A stretch of 64,000 nt of DNA. Source: Dugong dugon (lineage: Eukaryota; Chordata; Mammalia; Sirenia; Dugongidae). Positions 12,701 through 23,560 of the stretch are shown in pieces. The first letter of the stretch is position 1, and each line of letters starts with the position of its first letter. The notes under the pieces were generated by a model that saw only the letters and a list, made by a program, of their open reading frames with translations, was not told where the DNA came from and did no database searches. A program made the translations under genes and the position numbers. The DNA lies in the NCBI GenBank assembly GCA_030035585.1, contig CM057481.1:62071128-62135127 (forward strand), read 5' to 3'.

Positions 12701-13511
12701 AAATTTTTTTTTATTCCATCTTTGATTTCTTCTATTACTCAGTGGTTTTTAAGCAGGGTGTTATTCAGTTTCCATGTACTTGGCTTTTTTTCTTGCTCTT
12801 TGTGTTATTAATTTCCACTTTCATGGTGTTGTGATCAGGAAGCTACTTTGTATTATTTCAGTGTTTTGGATTTCGTTGAGGATTGCTTTGTGGCCTAAGA
12901 TGTGGTTTGTTCTGGAGAACACGTTCCATGTGTGTTGGAAAAGAACGTGTACTTTGCGGCTCTTGGGTGGAATGTTCTATATATGTCTCTTAGGTCAGGT
13001 TGGCTGATTGTAGCCTTTACATCTTCTGTATCTTTGTTGAATTTCTTTCTAGATGTTCTGTCCTTTACCGAGAGTGGTGTGTTGAAGCCTCCTACTATTA
13101 TTGTGAACTGTCAGCTTCTGTTTACAGTGCTGTTAGAGTTCGTTTTATATATTTTTGAGCCCTGTCATTGTGTACATACATATTTATTATGTTTATATCT
13201 TCATGATGAATTGTCCCTTTAATCATTGTATAATGCTCTTCTTTGTGTTTTATGGTGGATTTTGTTTTAAAGTCTATTTTTTCTGAAATTAGTATTGCCA
13301 CTCCTGCTCTTTTTTGGTAGCTGTTTGCTTGACATTTTTTTCCATCCTTTGATTTTTAATAAGTTTATGTCTTTGTTTCTAATGTGTGTCTCTTGTAGAC
13401 AGCATTTTGATAGGTTCTTTTTTTAATCCATTCTATCATTCTCTGTCTTGGTACATATAAGCCATTTACGTTCAGAGTGATTATTGATAGATGTGAGTTT
13501 ATTGCTGTCAT
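9775..13511 (-). pseudogene. L1 ORF2p pseudogene of the older full-length L1
   Basis: Collinear with the inner ORF2 but decayed. Recognisable - strand segments include the RT N-terminal part (11805-12353: '[14 protein letters not shown]', '[17 protein letters not shown]') and the segment at 10904-11134 ('[16 protein letters not shown]', '[12 protein letters not shown]'). The start is aligned with ATG at 13509-13511. Numerous stops and frameshifts exclude a functional endonuclease/reverse transcriptase. At the codon where the younger copy has TGA, this copy keeps the tryptophan ('NFIWKGKK'). Confidence 0.8.
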
Positions 13512-13977
13512 TTTGTAGTGCTGACGTTTTCTTTGTTGCTGTTACTCTTCTGTGCTGAATTACTTTTATTGTGTATTTTTTTCGTTTCTTTCATTTTTGT
13601 AAATTTTGTTTTTACTCAGACTTTGTTTTTCTTTATTTTGATGAATAGATTTGTTAAGTTTGTGGTTACTTTGAAATTTTCCCCTATCTTTCTAAGTTTG
13701 AATCAGTCTTTTATTACTTGGTATCGCTTTGACTTCCTCTCCATTTGAAGGTCCTGTACCTACGCCATTTATTCCCTCTTTTATTGTTCTGATGTTGTTG
13801 TCATTTACAGATTAACCTTTATGGTTCCCTGTTGTAAATCTCTTAGTTTTGTTTTATCCTTGAGAGTTCATTTCCTTGGTTGGTATTTGGCTGATGTGGT
13901 CTTGTGTCCTAGATTCAGGCTGTTGTCTGATGTTGAATCTGTAACCAAAAGACTCCTTTTAATATTTCTTGTACGTT

Positions 13978-14904
13978 TCATTTGTCTTTTACATATTCCC
14001 TTAATTTCTGTTTATTTGGCTGTGTCCTAATTTCACCATCATATTTGAGCGAGAGTTTTGCAGGATATATTATTCTTGATTGGCAATTTTTTTCTTTCAA
14101 GGTTTTATGTGTGTCATCCCATTGCCTTCTTGCCTGCATGGTTTCTGCTGAGTAATCCGAACTTAGTCGTATTGTTTCCCCTCTTTTTATGACTTTTCGT
14201 TTTTCTTGAGCTGCTCTCAGGATTCTTTCTGGAGGACAGTTATGATGTCTTGGTGATTTTGTTTTGGGGTCTATCCTATGTGAGGTTTGTTGAGTTTCTT
14301 TGATGGTCAACTTTACATGTTTCATTTTATTATGGAAGTTTTCTACCTTCAATTCTTCAATGATCCTCTCTGTGTTTTCCATTTTCTCCACCTGTTTTGA
14401 AACTCTGATGACTCACAGATTTTTACTTTTGACTGTATCCTATGTCGTTCTCAGGGTTTCTTCATTTTTCTTTGTTCTTTTTTGTGATTTTTCCTCAAAG
14501 TGACATCCAAGGATTTGTCTTCAGTTTCGCTGATCCTGTCTTCCATTATTTCACACTTGTTCCTCAGATCTTCTATGACACTGTCCGTTTCTGAAATCTT
14601 GTTCACCTTTTGAATTTCTAATTGTTGTTTTTGTATGATTTCTAGTTGTGTGTTTATTTTAACATTTTGTTCCTGTATTATTTTCCTGAACTCTTCCATT
14701 GTTTTGTCTGTCTTTTCCACGATTTTGTCTGTATTTTCTATGATTTTGTCTATTTTTTCCTTGTCTTTTTTTGTCTGCTTTTTCCTTCATCTCTTGGATA
14801 GCCCTGAGTATTAGAGTTTTAAATTGCCAATCAGGTAGTTTCAGTGCCTTTTCTTCTATTGGGAGATCATCTGGTGTTTTATTTTGGATGCCTACTGGAG
14901 CCAT
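13978..14904 (-). pseudogene. L1 ORF1p pseudogene of the older full-length L1
   Basis: Three - strand open pieces in different frames cover it. At 14659-14904 it begins MAPVGIQNKTPDD. At 14451-14720 is coiled-coil-like sequence with MEDRISETEDK. At 13978-14391 are the RNA-binding and C-terminal domains ('RIIEELKVENF', 'IRLSSDYSAETMQARRQW', 'IIYPAKLSLKYDGEIR'). The N-terminal coding end lies against the insertion point of the inner L1. It is not expected to be functional. Confidence 0.8.
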
Positions 14905-14905
14905 C

Positions 14906-14920
14906 TTGTCCTGTTTTTTT
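14906..14920. repeat. Target-site duplication of the innermost L1, left copy
   Basis: The 15-bp word TTGTCCTGTTTTTTT is identical to 22321-22335. The right copy is followed by AAAA, giving a TTTT/AAAA junction, which fits the preferred L1 endonuclease nick site for an insertion in this orientation. Confidence 0.9.
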
Positions 14921-14977
14921 TTTTTTTTTTTTTTTTATTTTATTTATTTATTTATTTTTTTATATATATTTTATTGT

Positions 14978-15610
14978 ACTTCAGGTGAAAGCTTACAGAG
15001 CAAATAGTTTCTCATGAAATAGTAGTACACATGTTGTTTTTTTTGACATTGGTTAACAACCCCACAACGTATTAAGCCTCTAAATTCTCAACCTTTTTTT
15101 TTGATGAAAATTACAGATGGCCAAAGATACACCGTTTCAAAATTTTCTACATTCACAGTTCAGTGACATTGACTACGCTCTTCCAACTGTGCTGTTATTC
15201 TCACTTAAGATGAAGGCTTACAGAACAAAATAGTTTTTCATTTAACAGTTACTACACATGTTGCCATATGACAATGGTTAACAATCTCACAGCACATCAA
15301 GAATATCCTTACTCCACCTTGTGTTCCCTATCACCAGGGGGCTTCCTTGTCCCCTTCTGTCTTCTGGACCTTGTCAGTGGACTATTGTACCTCTTTAGTC
15401 TCCTTTGTTTGTTTATTTATTTATTTATTTTTATTTTATTTAAACACCATTTCAAAACTTTTTACTTACACATTTAAGTGATATTGACTATGCTCTTCCA
15501 ATTGTGCTGCCATTCTCGCCCAAGATGAAGGCTTACAGGACAAAACAGCCTCCCATTTAATAGTTACTACAAATGTTGCCCCATAGCAGTGGTCAACAAT
15601 CTCACAATAC
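14978..15610 (-). repeat. Repeated modules in the L1 3' UTR
   Basis: A ~90-bp module (read on + as 'gatgaaggcttacag...gttaacaatctcacagc') occurs three times at about 14978-15064, 15199-15300 and 15514-15610. A second module ('caccgtttcaaaattttcta...ttccaactgtgctg') occurs twice, at about 15096-15198 and 15425-15513, ahead of the second and third copies. The copies have diverged, so the duplication is older than this insertion. The 3'-UTR fragment at 7450-8400 has the same arrangement. Confidence 0.75.
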
Positions 15611-16443
15611 ATCGACAGTGTCCTTATTCAATTTGTGTTCCTTATCATCAGTTTCCTACTCTCCCTCTGCCTTCTGGCCCTTGTCACCGGACTCCTGTAC
15701 ATCGTTAGTCCCATTTAGTTTTACTGGGGTGTCCATTCCCAGGCTTAACATCGAACCTTGAAGGTAACTTCCCCTCTGAGCTGAAAGGGTGTCTGGGGGC
15801 CACACTCTCGAGGTTTCTCTAGTATTCTTTAGGCCAGTATATCTGGTCTTCTTTTTTTTTTTTTTTTTTGGGAGTTAAAATTATGCTCTACATCCTACTC
15901 CAGCTCTGCCCAGAACCCTCTGTTGTGATCCTGGTCAAAGGAGTCATTGGTGGTAGCCGGGCACCATCCAGCTGTACTGGGCTCAGTCCCGTGGAGGCCT
16001 TGGTAGCTGTGGACCATTAGTCCTTCGGACTAATCTTTTCCTTGTATCCTGTTCTCTTCATTCTCCCTTGTTCCCGAAGGGATGAGATCAGTGGAGTATC
16101 TTAGATGGCCGCTCATAGGCTTTTAAGACCCCAGACACTACTCACCAAGGTAGAATGTAGAGCATTATCTTTATAAGTAGTGTCATGCCAATTGAGCTAG
16201 ATGTTCCCCGAGATCATGGTCCCCAGAGCCCTCCGTCCAACAACTCAGTCCCTCGGGGGGTTTGGATGTGTCTATAGGGCCTTCATGACCTTTCCTTGTG
16301 CAGGTTGTGTTAGTTTCCGCTGTACTATGTACTATCTCATGTCTCACCCAAGTTACCACTTACCTATTACCTATTTAGTATCCCCCCCCCCCTCCCATCC
16401 CTGGTAACCAACAAGGATTGTTACATTTTGCATGTGAATTTTT

Positions 16444-19400
16444 TCATGGGTTTTTACAAAGAGGTCTCATACAATATTTGTCCTTTTGTGATTGACTTAT
16501 TTCACTCAGCATGATGTTCTCCAGTTTCATCCATGTTATGAGATGGTTCACCGATTCATTGTTCTTTCTCATTGCATAGTACTCCATTGTGTGTATGTAC
16601 CATAGTTTGTGTATCCATTCGTCTGTTGATGGGCATCGAGGTTGTTTCCATCGTTTTGCTATTGTGAATAATGCTGCCATGAACATAGGTGTGCATATGT
16701 CTATTCGAGTGATGACTCTTATTTCTCTAGGATATATTCCTAGGAGTGGGATTGCTGGATCGAATGGTACGTCTATTTCTAGCTTTCTGAGGAAACGCCA
16801 TATCATTTTCCAAAATGGCTGTATCATTTTGCATTCCCACCAGCAGTGTATAAGAGTTCCCGTCTCCCCGCAGCCCCTCCAACATTTGTTATTTCCAGTG
16901 TTTTTGATTCGTGCCAGTAATGCCGGGGTGAGATGGTATCTCATTGTGGTTTTAATTTGCATTTCTCTAATGGCTAGTGATCGTGAGCATTTCCTCATGT
17001 GTCTGTTGGCCATTTGAATGTCTTCCTTGGTGAAGTGTCTGTTCATTTCCTTTGCCCATTTTTTGATAGGATTGGTTGTCTTTTTGTTGTAGAGGTGTTG
17101 GATTTTCTTGTAGATTATGGAGATTAGACCTTTGTCTGACTTGTACTGTCCAAAAATTTTTTCCCAGTCTGTAGGTTCTCTTTTAACTCTTTTGGTGAAA
17201 TCTTTTGAAGAGCATAGATGTTTGATTTTTAGAAGATCCCAATTATCTAGTTTATCTGTTGGGTTTTTTGTGTTGATGTTTATGGTTTGTATCCTGTTAA
17301 TGCCATGTATTAAGGCCTGAAGTGTTGGTCCTATTTTTTCTTCTATGAATTTTATAGTTTGAGGCTTTATATTCAGGTCTTTGATCCATTTTGAAGTAGT
17401 TTTTGTATATGGTGTGAGGTATGGGTCCTGTTTCATTTTTCTACAAATGGATATCCAGTTTTGCCAGCACCATTTGTTAAAAAGACTGTCTTTTCCCCAT
17501 TGGATGTATTTTGGGCCCTTGTCAAAAATCAGGTGACCGTAGGTGGATGGATTTACATCTGAGTTCTCAATTCTGTTCCATTGGTCAATGTCTCTGTTGT
17601 TGTACCAGTACCAGGCTGTTTTGACTACTGTAGCTGTATAGTAGGTTCTCAAGTCAGGTAGTGTGAGTCCTCCAACTTTATTCTTCTTCTTCAGTAGTGG
17701 TTTACTTATTCGAGGTTTCTTCCCTTTTCATATAAAGTTAATAATTAGTTTTTCCATCTCTTTGAAGAATGTTGTTGGTATTTGTATCAGAATTGCATTG
17801 TATTTGTAGATTGCTTTAGGTAGAATTGCCATTTTCACAATGTTGAGTCTGCCTATCCATGAGCATGGTATGTTTTTCCGTTTATGTAGATCCCTTTGGG
17901 TTTCATGCAGCAGTGTTTTGTAGTTTTCTTTGTATAGGTCTTTTATATTCCTGGTCAGATTTATTCCTAAGGATTTTATCGTTTTAGGGGCTATTGAAAA
18001 TGGTATTGATTTCCTGATCTCCTTTTCATCGTTCTCTTTACCGGTGTATAGGAATCCAACTGATTTTTGAATGTTTATCTTATATCCTGCTACTCTGCTG
18101 AATCTTTCTATTACTTCCAGTAAATTTCTCGTGGAGTCTTTAGGATTTTCTATGTATAGTATCATATCATCTGCAAACAGGGAGAGTTTAACTTCTTCAT
18201 TACCAATTTGGATGCCCTTTATTTCTTTCTCTTGCCTTACTGCTCTAGCTAGAACTTCCAGCACAATGTTAAATAGGAGTGGTGATAAAGGGCATCCTTG
18301 TCTTGTTCCTGTTTTCAGGGGGAATGTTTTCAGCCTTTCTCCATTAAGAATGATGTTGGCTGTTGGTTTTGCATAGATGCCCTTTATTATGTTGAGAAAT
18401 TTCCCTTCTATACCTATTTTATTGAGAGCTTTTATCAGGAATGGGTGTTGGACTTTGTCAAATGCCTTTTCTGCATCAATTGAGATAATCATGTGATTTT
18501 TTTCTTTCCTTTTATTTATGTGGTGGATTACGTTGATGGATTTTCTAATGTTAAACCATCCTTGCATACCTGGTATGAATCCTACTTGGTCGTGGTGTAT
18601 TATTTTTTTGATATGGTACTGAATTCTATTGGCTAGAATTTTGTTCAGAATTTTTGCATCTATATTCATGAGAGATATTGGTCTGTAATTTTCTTTTTTT
18701 GTGATGTCTTTGCCTGGTTTTGGTATCAGCGTTATGCTGGCTTCATAGAATGAATTTGGAAGTGTTGCTTCCTCTTCTATGCTCTGAAATAACTTGAGTA
18801 GAACTGGTACGAGCTCTTCTGTAAATGTTTTGTAGAATTCTCCAGTGAGGCCATCTGGGCCAGGGCTTTTTTTGGTTGGGAGTTTTTTTATTACCTTTTC
18901 AATCTCTTCTCTTGTTATGGGTCTGTTCAGATTTTCAATATCACTTTGTTGTAGTTTGGGTAGGCCGTATGTTTCTAGAAATTTATCCATTTCCTCTAGG
19001 TTTTCAAATTTGTTGGAATATAGTTTTTCATAATATTCTGTTATAATCCTTTTTATTTCAGTTGGGTCTGTTGTAATGTCCCCCATTTCATTTCTTATTT
19101 GGGTTATTTGTGCCCTCTGCTGTTTTTCTTTTGTCAGTCTGGCCAGTGGTTTGTCGATTTTGTTGATTCTTTCAAAGAACCAACTTTTGGTTTTGTTGAT
19201 TCTTTCTATTGTTTTTCTGTTCTCTATTTCATTGATTTCTGCTCTGATCTTTACTATTTCCTTTCTTCCGGTGGTTGTAGGCTTTTTTTGTTGTTCTCTT
19301 TCTATTTGTTTGAGTTCTGTAGTTAATGTTTTGATTTTGTCCCTTTCTTCTTTTTTGATATGTGCATCTATTGCTATAAATTGTCCTCTGAGGACTGCCT

Positions 19401-20274
19401 TTGCTGTGTCCCAAAGGTTTTGGTATGATGTGTTTTCATTCTCATTTGATTCTAGGAATTTTTTAATTCCATCTCTGATTTCTTCTATTACCCATTGATG
19501 TGTAAGCAGATTATTATTCAGTTTCCATGTGTTTGATTTTTTTTCCTTGCTCTTTCTAGTGTTAATTTCTACCTTGATGGCATTGTGGTCAGAGAAGATA
19601 CTGTGAATTATCTCAGCATTTTGGATCTTGTTGAGGATTGCTCTGTGGCCTAAGATGTGGTCTATTCTGGAGAACGTTCCATGTGCATTGGAAAAGAATG
19701 TGTACTTTTCAGCGGTTGGATGGATTGTTCTATATATGTCTATGAGGTCCAGTTGGCTGATTGTGTCCTTTAGGTCTTCTGTATCTTTGCTGAGTTTCTT
19801 TTTAGTTGTTCTGTCCTTTACTGAGAGTGGTGTGTTGAAGTCTCCTACTATTATTGTGGAACTGTCAATTTCTCTTTTCAGTGCTGTTAGAGTTTTTTTT
19901 ATGTATTTTGGAGCCCTGTCATTGGGTGCATAGATATTTATTATGGTTATGTCTTCATGATGGATCATCCCCTTAATCATTATATAGTGTCCTTCTTTGT
20001 CTTTTATGGTAGATTTTGTTTTAAAGTCTATTTTATCTGAGATTAGAATTGCCACTCCTGCTCTTTTTTGGTAGTTGTTAGCTTGATATATTTTTTTCCA
20101 ACCTTTGATTTTTAATAAATTCACATCTTTGTTTCTAAGATGTGTCTCTTGTAGACAGCAAATAGATGGATCCTGTTTTCTTATCCATTCTGCCACTCTC
20201 TGTCGCTTTATGGGTGCATTGAGTCCATTTACGTTCAGTGTAATTATTGATAGATGTGAATTTGTTGCTGTCAT
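16444..20274 (-). pseudogene. L1 ORF2p (endonuclease and reverse transcriptase), one premature stop
   Basis: ORF2p nicks target DNA and reverse-transcribes L1 RNA. The frame is 1276 codons, close to the 1275 of human ORF2p, with ATG at 20272-20274 and TGA at 16444-16446. The only in-frame interruption is TGA at 17728-17730 (codon 849), where the older copy has TGG. Endonuclease residues fall at the numbering used for human L1: N14, E43, D145, N147, D205, D229 and H230. The RT has DAEKAFDK and the FADD box at 700-703. The C-terminal cysteine motif (C1131, C1135, H1143, C1148) lies after the stop. As it stands a product would keep EN and RT but lose the C-terminal third. Confidence 0.93.
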
Positions 20275-20462
20275 TTTGTAGTGCTTTTTTTTGTGATGCT
20301 GAAGTTTTCTTTGTTCTTCTTACTCTCTTGTGCTGAGTTCCTTTTGTTTGTGGATTTTGTGTTCATTTCTTTTGTTTTTGTAGGTTTTGGTTTTGTTGAG
20401 ACTTTATGTTTTTCGTCTTTATTTTTATGAGTTGGTTTGTTAACTTTTTTTGTGGTTACCAT
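20271..20462 (-). other. Lysine-rich 63-codon frame overlapping the ORF2 start
   Basis: It lies in the 431-bp spacer between ORF1 and ORF2. The predicted peptide begins MVTTKKVNKPTHKNKDEKH and is mostly Lys, Thr, Asn and Ser. Its TGA overlaps the ORF2 ATG as ATGA (20271-20274), an arrangement that could favour reinitiation at ORF2. The spacer is A-rich on this strand, so a Lys/Asn-rich frame can arise by chance, and no family is recognised. Treat it as a candidate upstream ORF and not as a gene. Confidence 0.3.
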
Positions 20463-20705
20463 GAATTTTACCCTTATCTTTATAATTTTGAAGCAGTCTA
20501 CCGTTACTTGGTATCGCCTTGCCTTCTTCTCCTTTAGAAGGTTCTATACCTATGCCGTTTGTTCCCTCTTTCATTGTTTTGATGTTGTTGTCATCCTTTG
20601 ATTGATTTCTCTGATTCCCTGTTGTATATCTTTTGTTTTTGGAAAGTCGTCTGTAGTTCAGTTCCTAGAATGGTATCTGGTTCATGTTAACCTGCGTCCT
20701 AGGTC

Positions 20706-21755
20706 CTAGGTCCTGCCTGAGGGCTTAAGCTGTTTGTCCTCAGATCGAAGAACTCCCTTTAATAATTCTTGTAAGTTTGGTTTGACTTTTGCATATTCCT
20801 TTAGTTTCTGTTTATCTGGAAATGACCTAATTTCACCATCAAATCTGAATGAGAGTTTTGCAGGATATATTATTCTTGGCTGACAATTTTTTTCTTTCAA
20901 GATTTTATATATGTCATCCCATTGCCTTCTTGCCTGCATGGTTTCTGCTGAATAATCTGAGCTTAGTCTTATTGTTTCTCCTCTGTATGTGACTTCTTGT
21001 TTTTCACGAGCTGCTCTCAGGATTCTTTGTTTGTCTTTAGTTTTAGTGAGTGTGAATATGATATGTCTTGGTGATTTTCTTTTGGGGTCTCTTCTATATG
21101 GGGTTCGTTGAGCTTCTTCGATGACCAGCTTTTCATCTTTCATGATATTGGGAAAGTTTTCTGTCAGCAGTTCCTCAATGATCCTCTCTGTGTTTTCTGT
21201 TTTCTCCCCCTGTTCTGGTATGCCAATCACTCGTAAGTTTTTGCTTTTAATTGTGTCCCACATAACTCTCAGGGTCTCTTCATTTTTCTTTGTTCTTTTT
21301 TCTGAGTTTTCCTGAAACAGAGTTGTATCCAAGTGTTTGTCTTCAGTTCCACTGATCCTGTCTTCCATGGTTTCAAATCTACTTCTCAGCCCTTCTATGA
21401 CACCGTCCATTTCTGAAATCTTGTTGTTTATCTTTTGGATTTCTAATTGTTGTTTTTGTATAATTTCGAGTTGTGAATGTATTTTGGCATTTTGTTCTTG
21501 CATCATCTTCCTGAATTCTTCCAATTTTTTGTCTGTATTTTCCATAAATTTGTCTATTTTTTCCTCATGTTTGTCAGCTTTTTGCCTCAGTTCTTGGAAA
21601 ATTCCGAGTATTAGTGATTTGAGTTCCGTATCAGGTACTTCTAGTGCATTTTCTTCCACAGGAGAGTTATCTGGTGTTTTAATTTGGACGCCTATTGGAG
21701 CCATCTTGTCTTGTTTTTGTAAATGTTTTGATATTGTTTGCTGTTTTCGGGGCAT
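20706..21755 (-). CDS. L1 ORF1p, intact RNA-binding protein
   Basis: ORF1p coats L1 RNA as a trimer and acts as a nucleic-acid chaperone in cytoplasmic L1 particles. The frame is uninterrupted at 349 aa (human ORF1p is 338). An N-terminal basic segment (1-40) is followed by a long heptad-like coiled coil (about 45-150, ending near 'MEDRISGTEDK'), an RRM-type domain with 'LRVIGIPEQ' (174-182) and 'SPRHIIFTLTK' (228-238), and a C-terminal domain with 'IRLSSDYSAETMQARRQW' (262-279) and 'RIIYPAKLSF' (294-303). It lies upstream of ORF2 on the same bicistronic L1 RNA. Nothing in the sequence argues against function, but expression is unknown. Confidence 0.93.
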   Translation of the reverse strand: MPRKQQTISKHLQKQDKMAPIGVQIKTPDNSPVEENALEVPDTELKSLILGIFQELRQKADKHEEKIDKFMENTDKKLEEFRKMMQEQNAKIHSQLEIIQKQQLEIQKINNKISEMDGVIEGLRSRFETMEDRISGTEDKHLDTTLFQENSEKRTKKNEETLRVMWDTIKSKNLRVIGIPEQGEKTENTERIIEELLTENFPNIMKDEKLVIEEAQRTPYRRDPKRKSPRHIIFTLTKTKDKQRILRAAREKQEVTYRGETIRLSSDYSAETMQARRQWDDIYKILKEKNCQPRIIYPAKLSFRFDGEIRSFPDKQKLKEYAKVKPNLQELLKGVLRSEDKQLKPSGRT

Positions 21756-22320
21756 TCAGTAGATATTTCTCTCGTTTATTGATTGTAGATTTTTTTTTTT
21801 TTCGTTCTTGTGGTACAGCTGGGCAGATCTAGTTGAGGAGGAGCCACTGGGATGGGTTGCTTGTGGCACTCACCGCAGCCACCAGGACGGTCGGTAGTCA
21901 GTGCTGGGCAGGTTCCAATAGGGCGTGCCTGCACCACTTGGTGATGTGATGTCTAGTGCACGGTGCAGGTAGGTAGGGTGCAGCGGGAAGATGGTTATGT
22001 GTGAAGCTAAGCGGTCGTTCTGTCTCCGACCAGATGCTCTGCAAGGCTGCTCTCCCGTTTGCTGGTCTCCGATAGGAATCCAAGATGGTGGATCCGCGCT
22101 GCGTTAGCTGGTAAGGAATCTCTGCCTGAGTCTCTCCTCGCTCTCCGTTCTCTTTTAGTATTCTCACTCCGTTTGGTGTTTGGCTGAGTTCTTTATCTCT
22201 TCATTTGGTGTTCTAGGGTTTCAGGATTGTTGATTCTCTGTTAGGCTTAGTTTTTCGGATCTTTGCTGTGGAGGGACGGCGTGGTGTTTCTGCCTAGAGC
22301 GCCATCTTGCCCCCGACCCC
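21756..22320 (-). promoter_or_regulatory. 5' UTR / internal promoter of the young L1
   Basis: 565 bp upstream of ORF1 on the - strand, ending exactly at the target-site duplication. L1 5' UTRs carry an internal RNA polymerase II promoter. This one begins with a G-rich start and a YY1-type site within the first 20 bp, and is GC-richer than the ORFs. It lacks the tandem repeat block found in the older L1 at 22701-23560. Confidence 0.7.
22301..22309 (-). promoter_or_regulatory. YY1-type motif at the L1 5' end
   Basis: The - strand reads CAAGATGGC 12-20 bp from the element's first base. This matches the YY1 site that positions transcription starts at the 5' end of human L1. The equivalent place in the older L1 (near 23953-23961) is mutated. 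Confidence 0.7.
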
Positions 22321-22335
22321 TTGTCCTGTTTTTTT
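22321..22335. repeat. Target-site duplication of the innermost L1, right copy
   Basis: Identical to 14906-14920. Directly after it the older L1 resumes with 5'-UTR sequence ('aaaatatgttttgatattgt'), homologous to 21720-21742 of the young copy. This shows that the insertion split the older element. Confidence 0.9.
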
Positions 22336-22700
22336 AAAATATGTTTTGATATTGTCTGCTGTCTTTGGACCATTCGGTAATTTCTTCATTTACCGATTGT
22401 AGACTTGCTTGTTTTGTCCTGCTTTTTTGTTTTATTTGGTTATGTCTGGGCAGGTAGGCTGGGCGTTCTTTGTTGTTTGCTCATTTGTAGGCGCAGTACT
22501 TCTCACTACCTTGCCAATGGGGCTAGGGGCAGTGCAGAGCAGAATCCAGTGGTCCATGCCTGTGCCGCTTGGGGGTGTGGTGCTCAGTGTGTGGTGCAGA
22601 TAAGCAGGAGGGAAGGGGGGAGGATGTGATGTATGGCGCTAAGTGGGTATAGGAAAGAAGAGAAAGAAGGAAAAAAGTAAGCTAAAAAAAAAAGTGCTGA

Positions 22701-23560
22701 GGGAGCCTGCCATTGGAGTGGCACAGACCCAGGGAAGTCGTGTATTGGTGGCTTTCTGGTCAGGCAATGTGGCACAGCCTGTCAAGAAAGGGCAGAGTCA
22801 GCATATGTGGTTAAGGTGGATGAGCAAAAGGAAAGGAAGAAAGAGAAAGATAAGAATGTCAAAAAAAAGGAAAAAAGAAAGGCACAAGCAGCCAGGTGGT
22901 CAGGAGGAAGGAAAGGAAGGAAGGTAGAAAGATAAGAAACTGAGAAAAAAAAAAAATAAATAAAGGGTCCTTGGGAGCCCACTGAACGTGGTTCCTCAGC
23001 CGAGTGGCACTGCACAGCCCATCAAGAAGGAGCAGAGATGGCACACGGCACCAGGTATTCGGGAGAAAGATAAGGAAGAAAAGTAGAGAGAGGCAAGAAA
23101 CCAAGAAAAGAGAAAAAAAAAAATTCCCTGAGGGAGCCCACTGGTATGGCATCGTGGATCAGGGAAGTGACTCCCCAGCCAATCGGTGCTGCACTGCCCA
23201 TCAAGAAGGAGCAGAGATGGCTCATACCACTGGGTATTTGGGGAGAAAGAAAAGGAAGGAAGGTAGATAGAGACAAGAAACCGAGAAAAGAAAAACAAAA
23301 GAAATGCCTCAAGGGAGGCCACCATTGTGGCGGCATGGATCAGGGAAAGGGCTCCCCAGCTGGGCAGTACTGTATAGCCCATCAGGAAGGACCAGAGATG
23401 GCACACGGTGCCAGATGTTTTGGAGAAAAGAAAGGAAACAGGTGAGAGAGAGAAGAAACGGAAAGAAGCTAAGAAAGCAAGAACAGCAACAAAAAAATGG
23501 CACTTAAGGAGCTGGCTGGTGGGGGTGAAGCAAATCCAAGTGGCAAGGAGCCAGCGTCTC
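22701..23560 (-). repeat. Tandem monomer-like repeats in the 5' UTR of the older L1
   Basis: Units of about 160-190 bp recur in one orientation. On the + strand they open near 22701, 22973, 23132, 23313 and about 23505 with 'gggagccc(a/t)c'-like words. They then share 'cccatcaagaaggagcagag' and a purine-rich 'gaaaggaaggaaggtag...gagaaaagaaa' stretch. A partial unit lies at about 22870-22972. The block sits between ORF1 and the element's 5' end, where tandem promoter monomers are known in rodent L1s. Function here is inferred only. Confidence 0.75.

Larger units (their letters stand above)
14921..22320 (-). mobile_element. Full-length, nearly intact young L1
   Basis: A 7.4-kb L1 on the - strand. 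In order it has a 5' UTR (21756-22320) opening with a YY1-type motif, ORF1 (20706-21755, open, 349 aa), a 431-bp inter-ORF region, ORF2 (16444-20274, 1276 codons with one TGA), a 1.5-kb 3' UTR (14921-16443) with repeated modules, an AATAAA on the - strand at 14970-14975, and a long T/A tail. Perfect 15-bp duplications flank it. It is inserted at the 5' end of ORF1 of the older L1. Intact ORF1 and a single ORF2 lesion make it the youngest insertion in the window. Confidence 0.92.

Noticed and set aside
19076-19498. + strand frames across the L1 elements (for example 16589-17017, 19076-19498, 21337-21762)
   Set aside because: They are antisense shadows of the A-rich L1 coding strand, which yields Phe/Leu/Ser-rich peptides.
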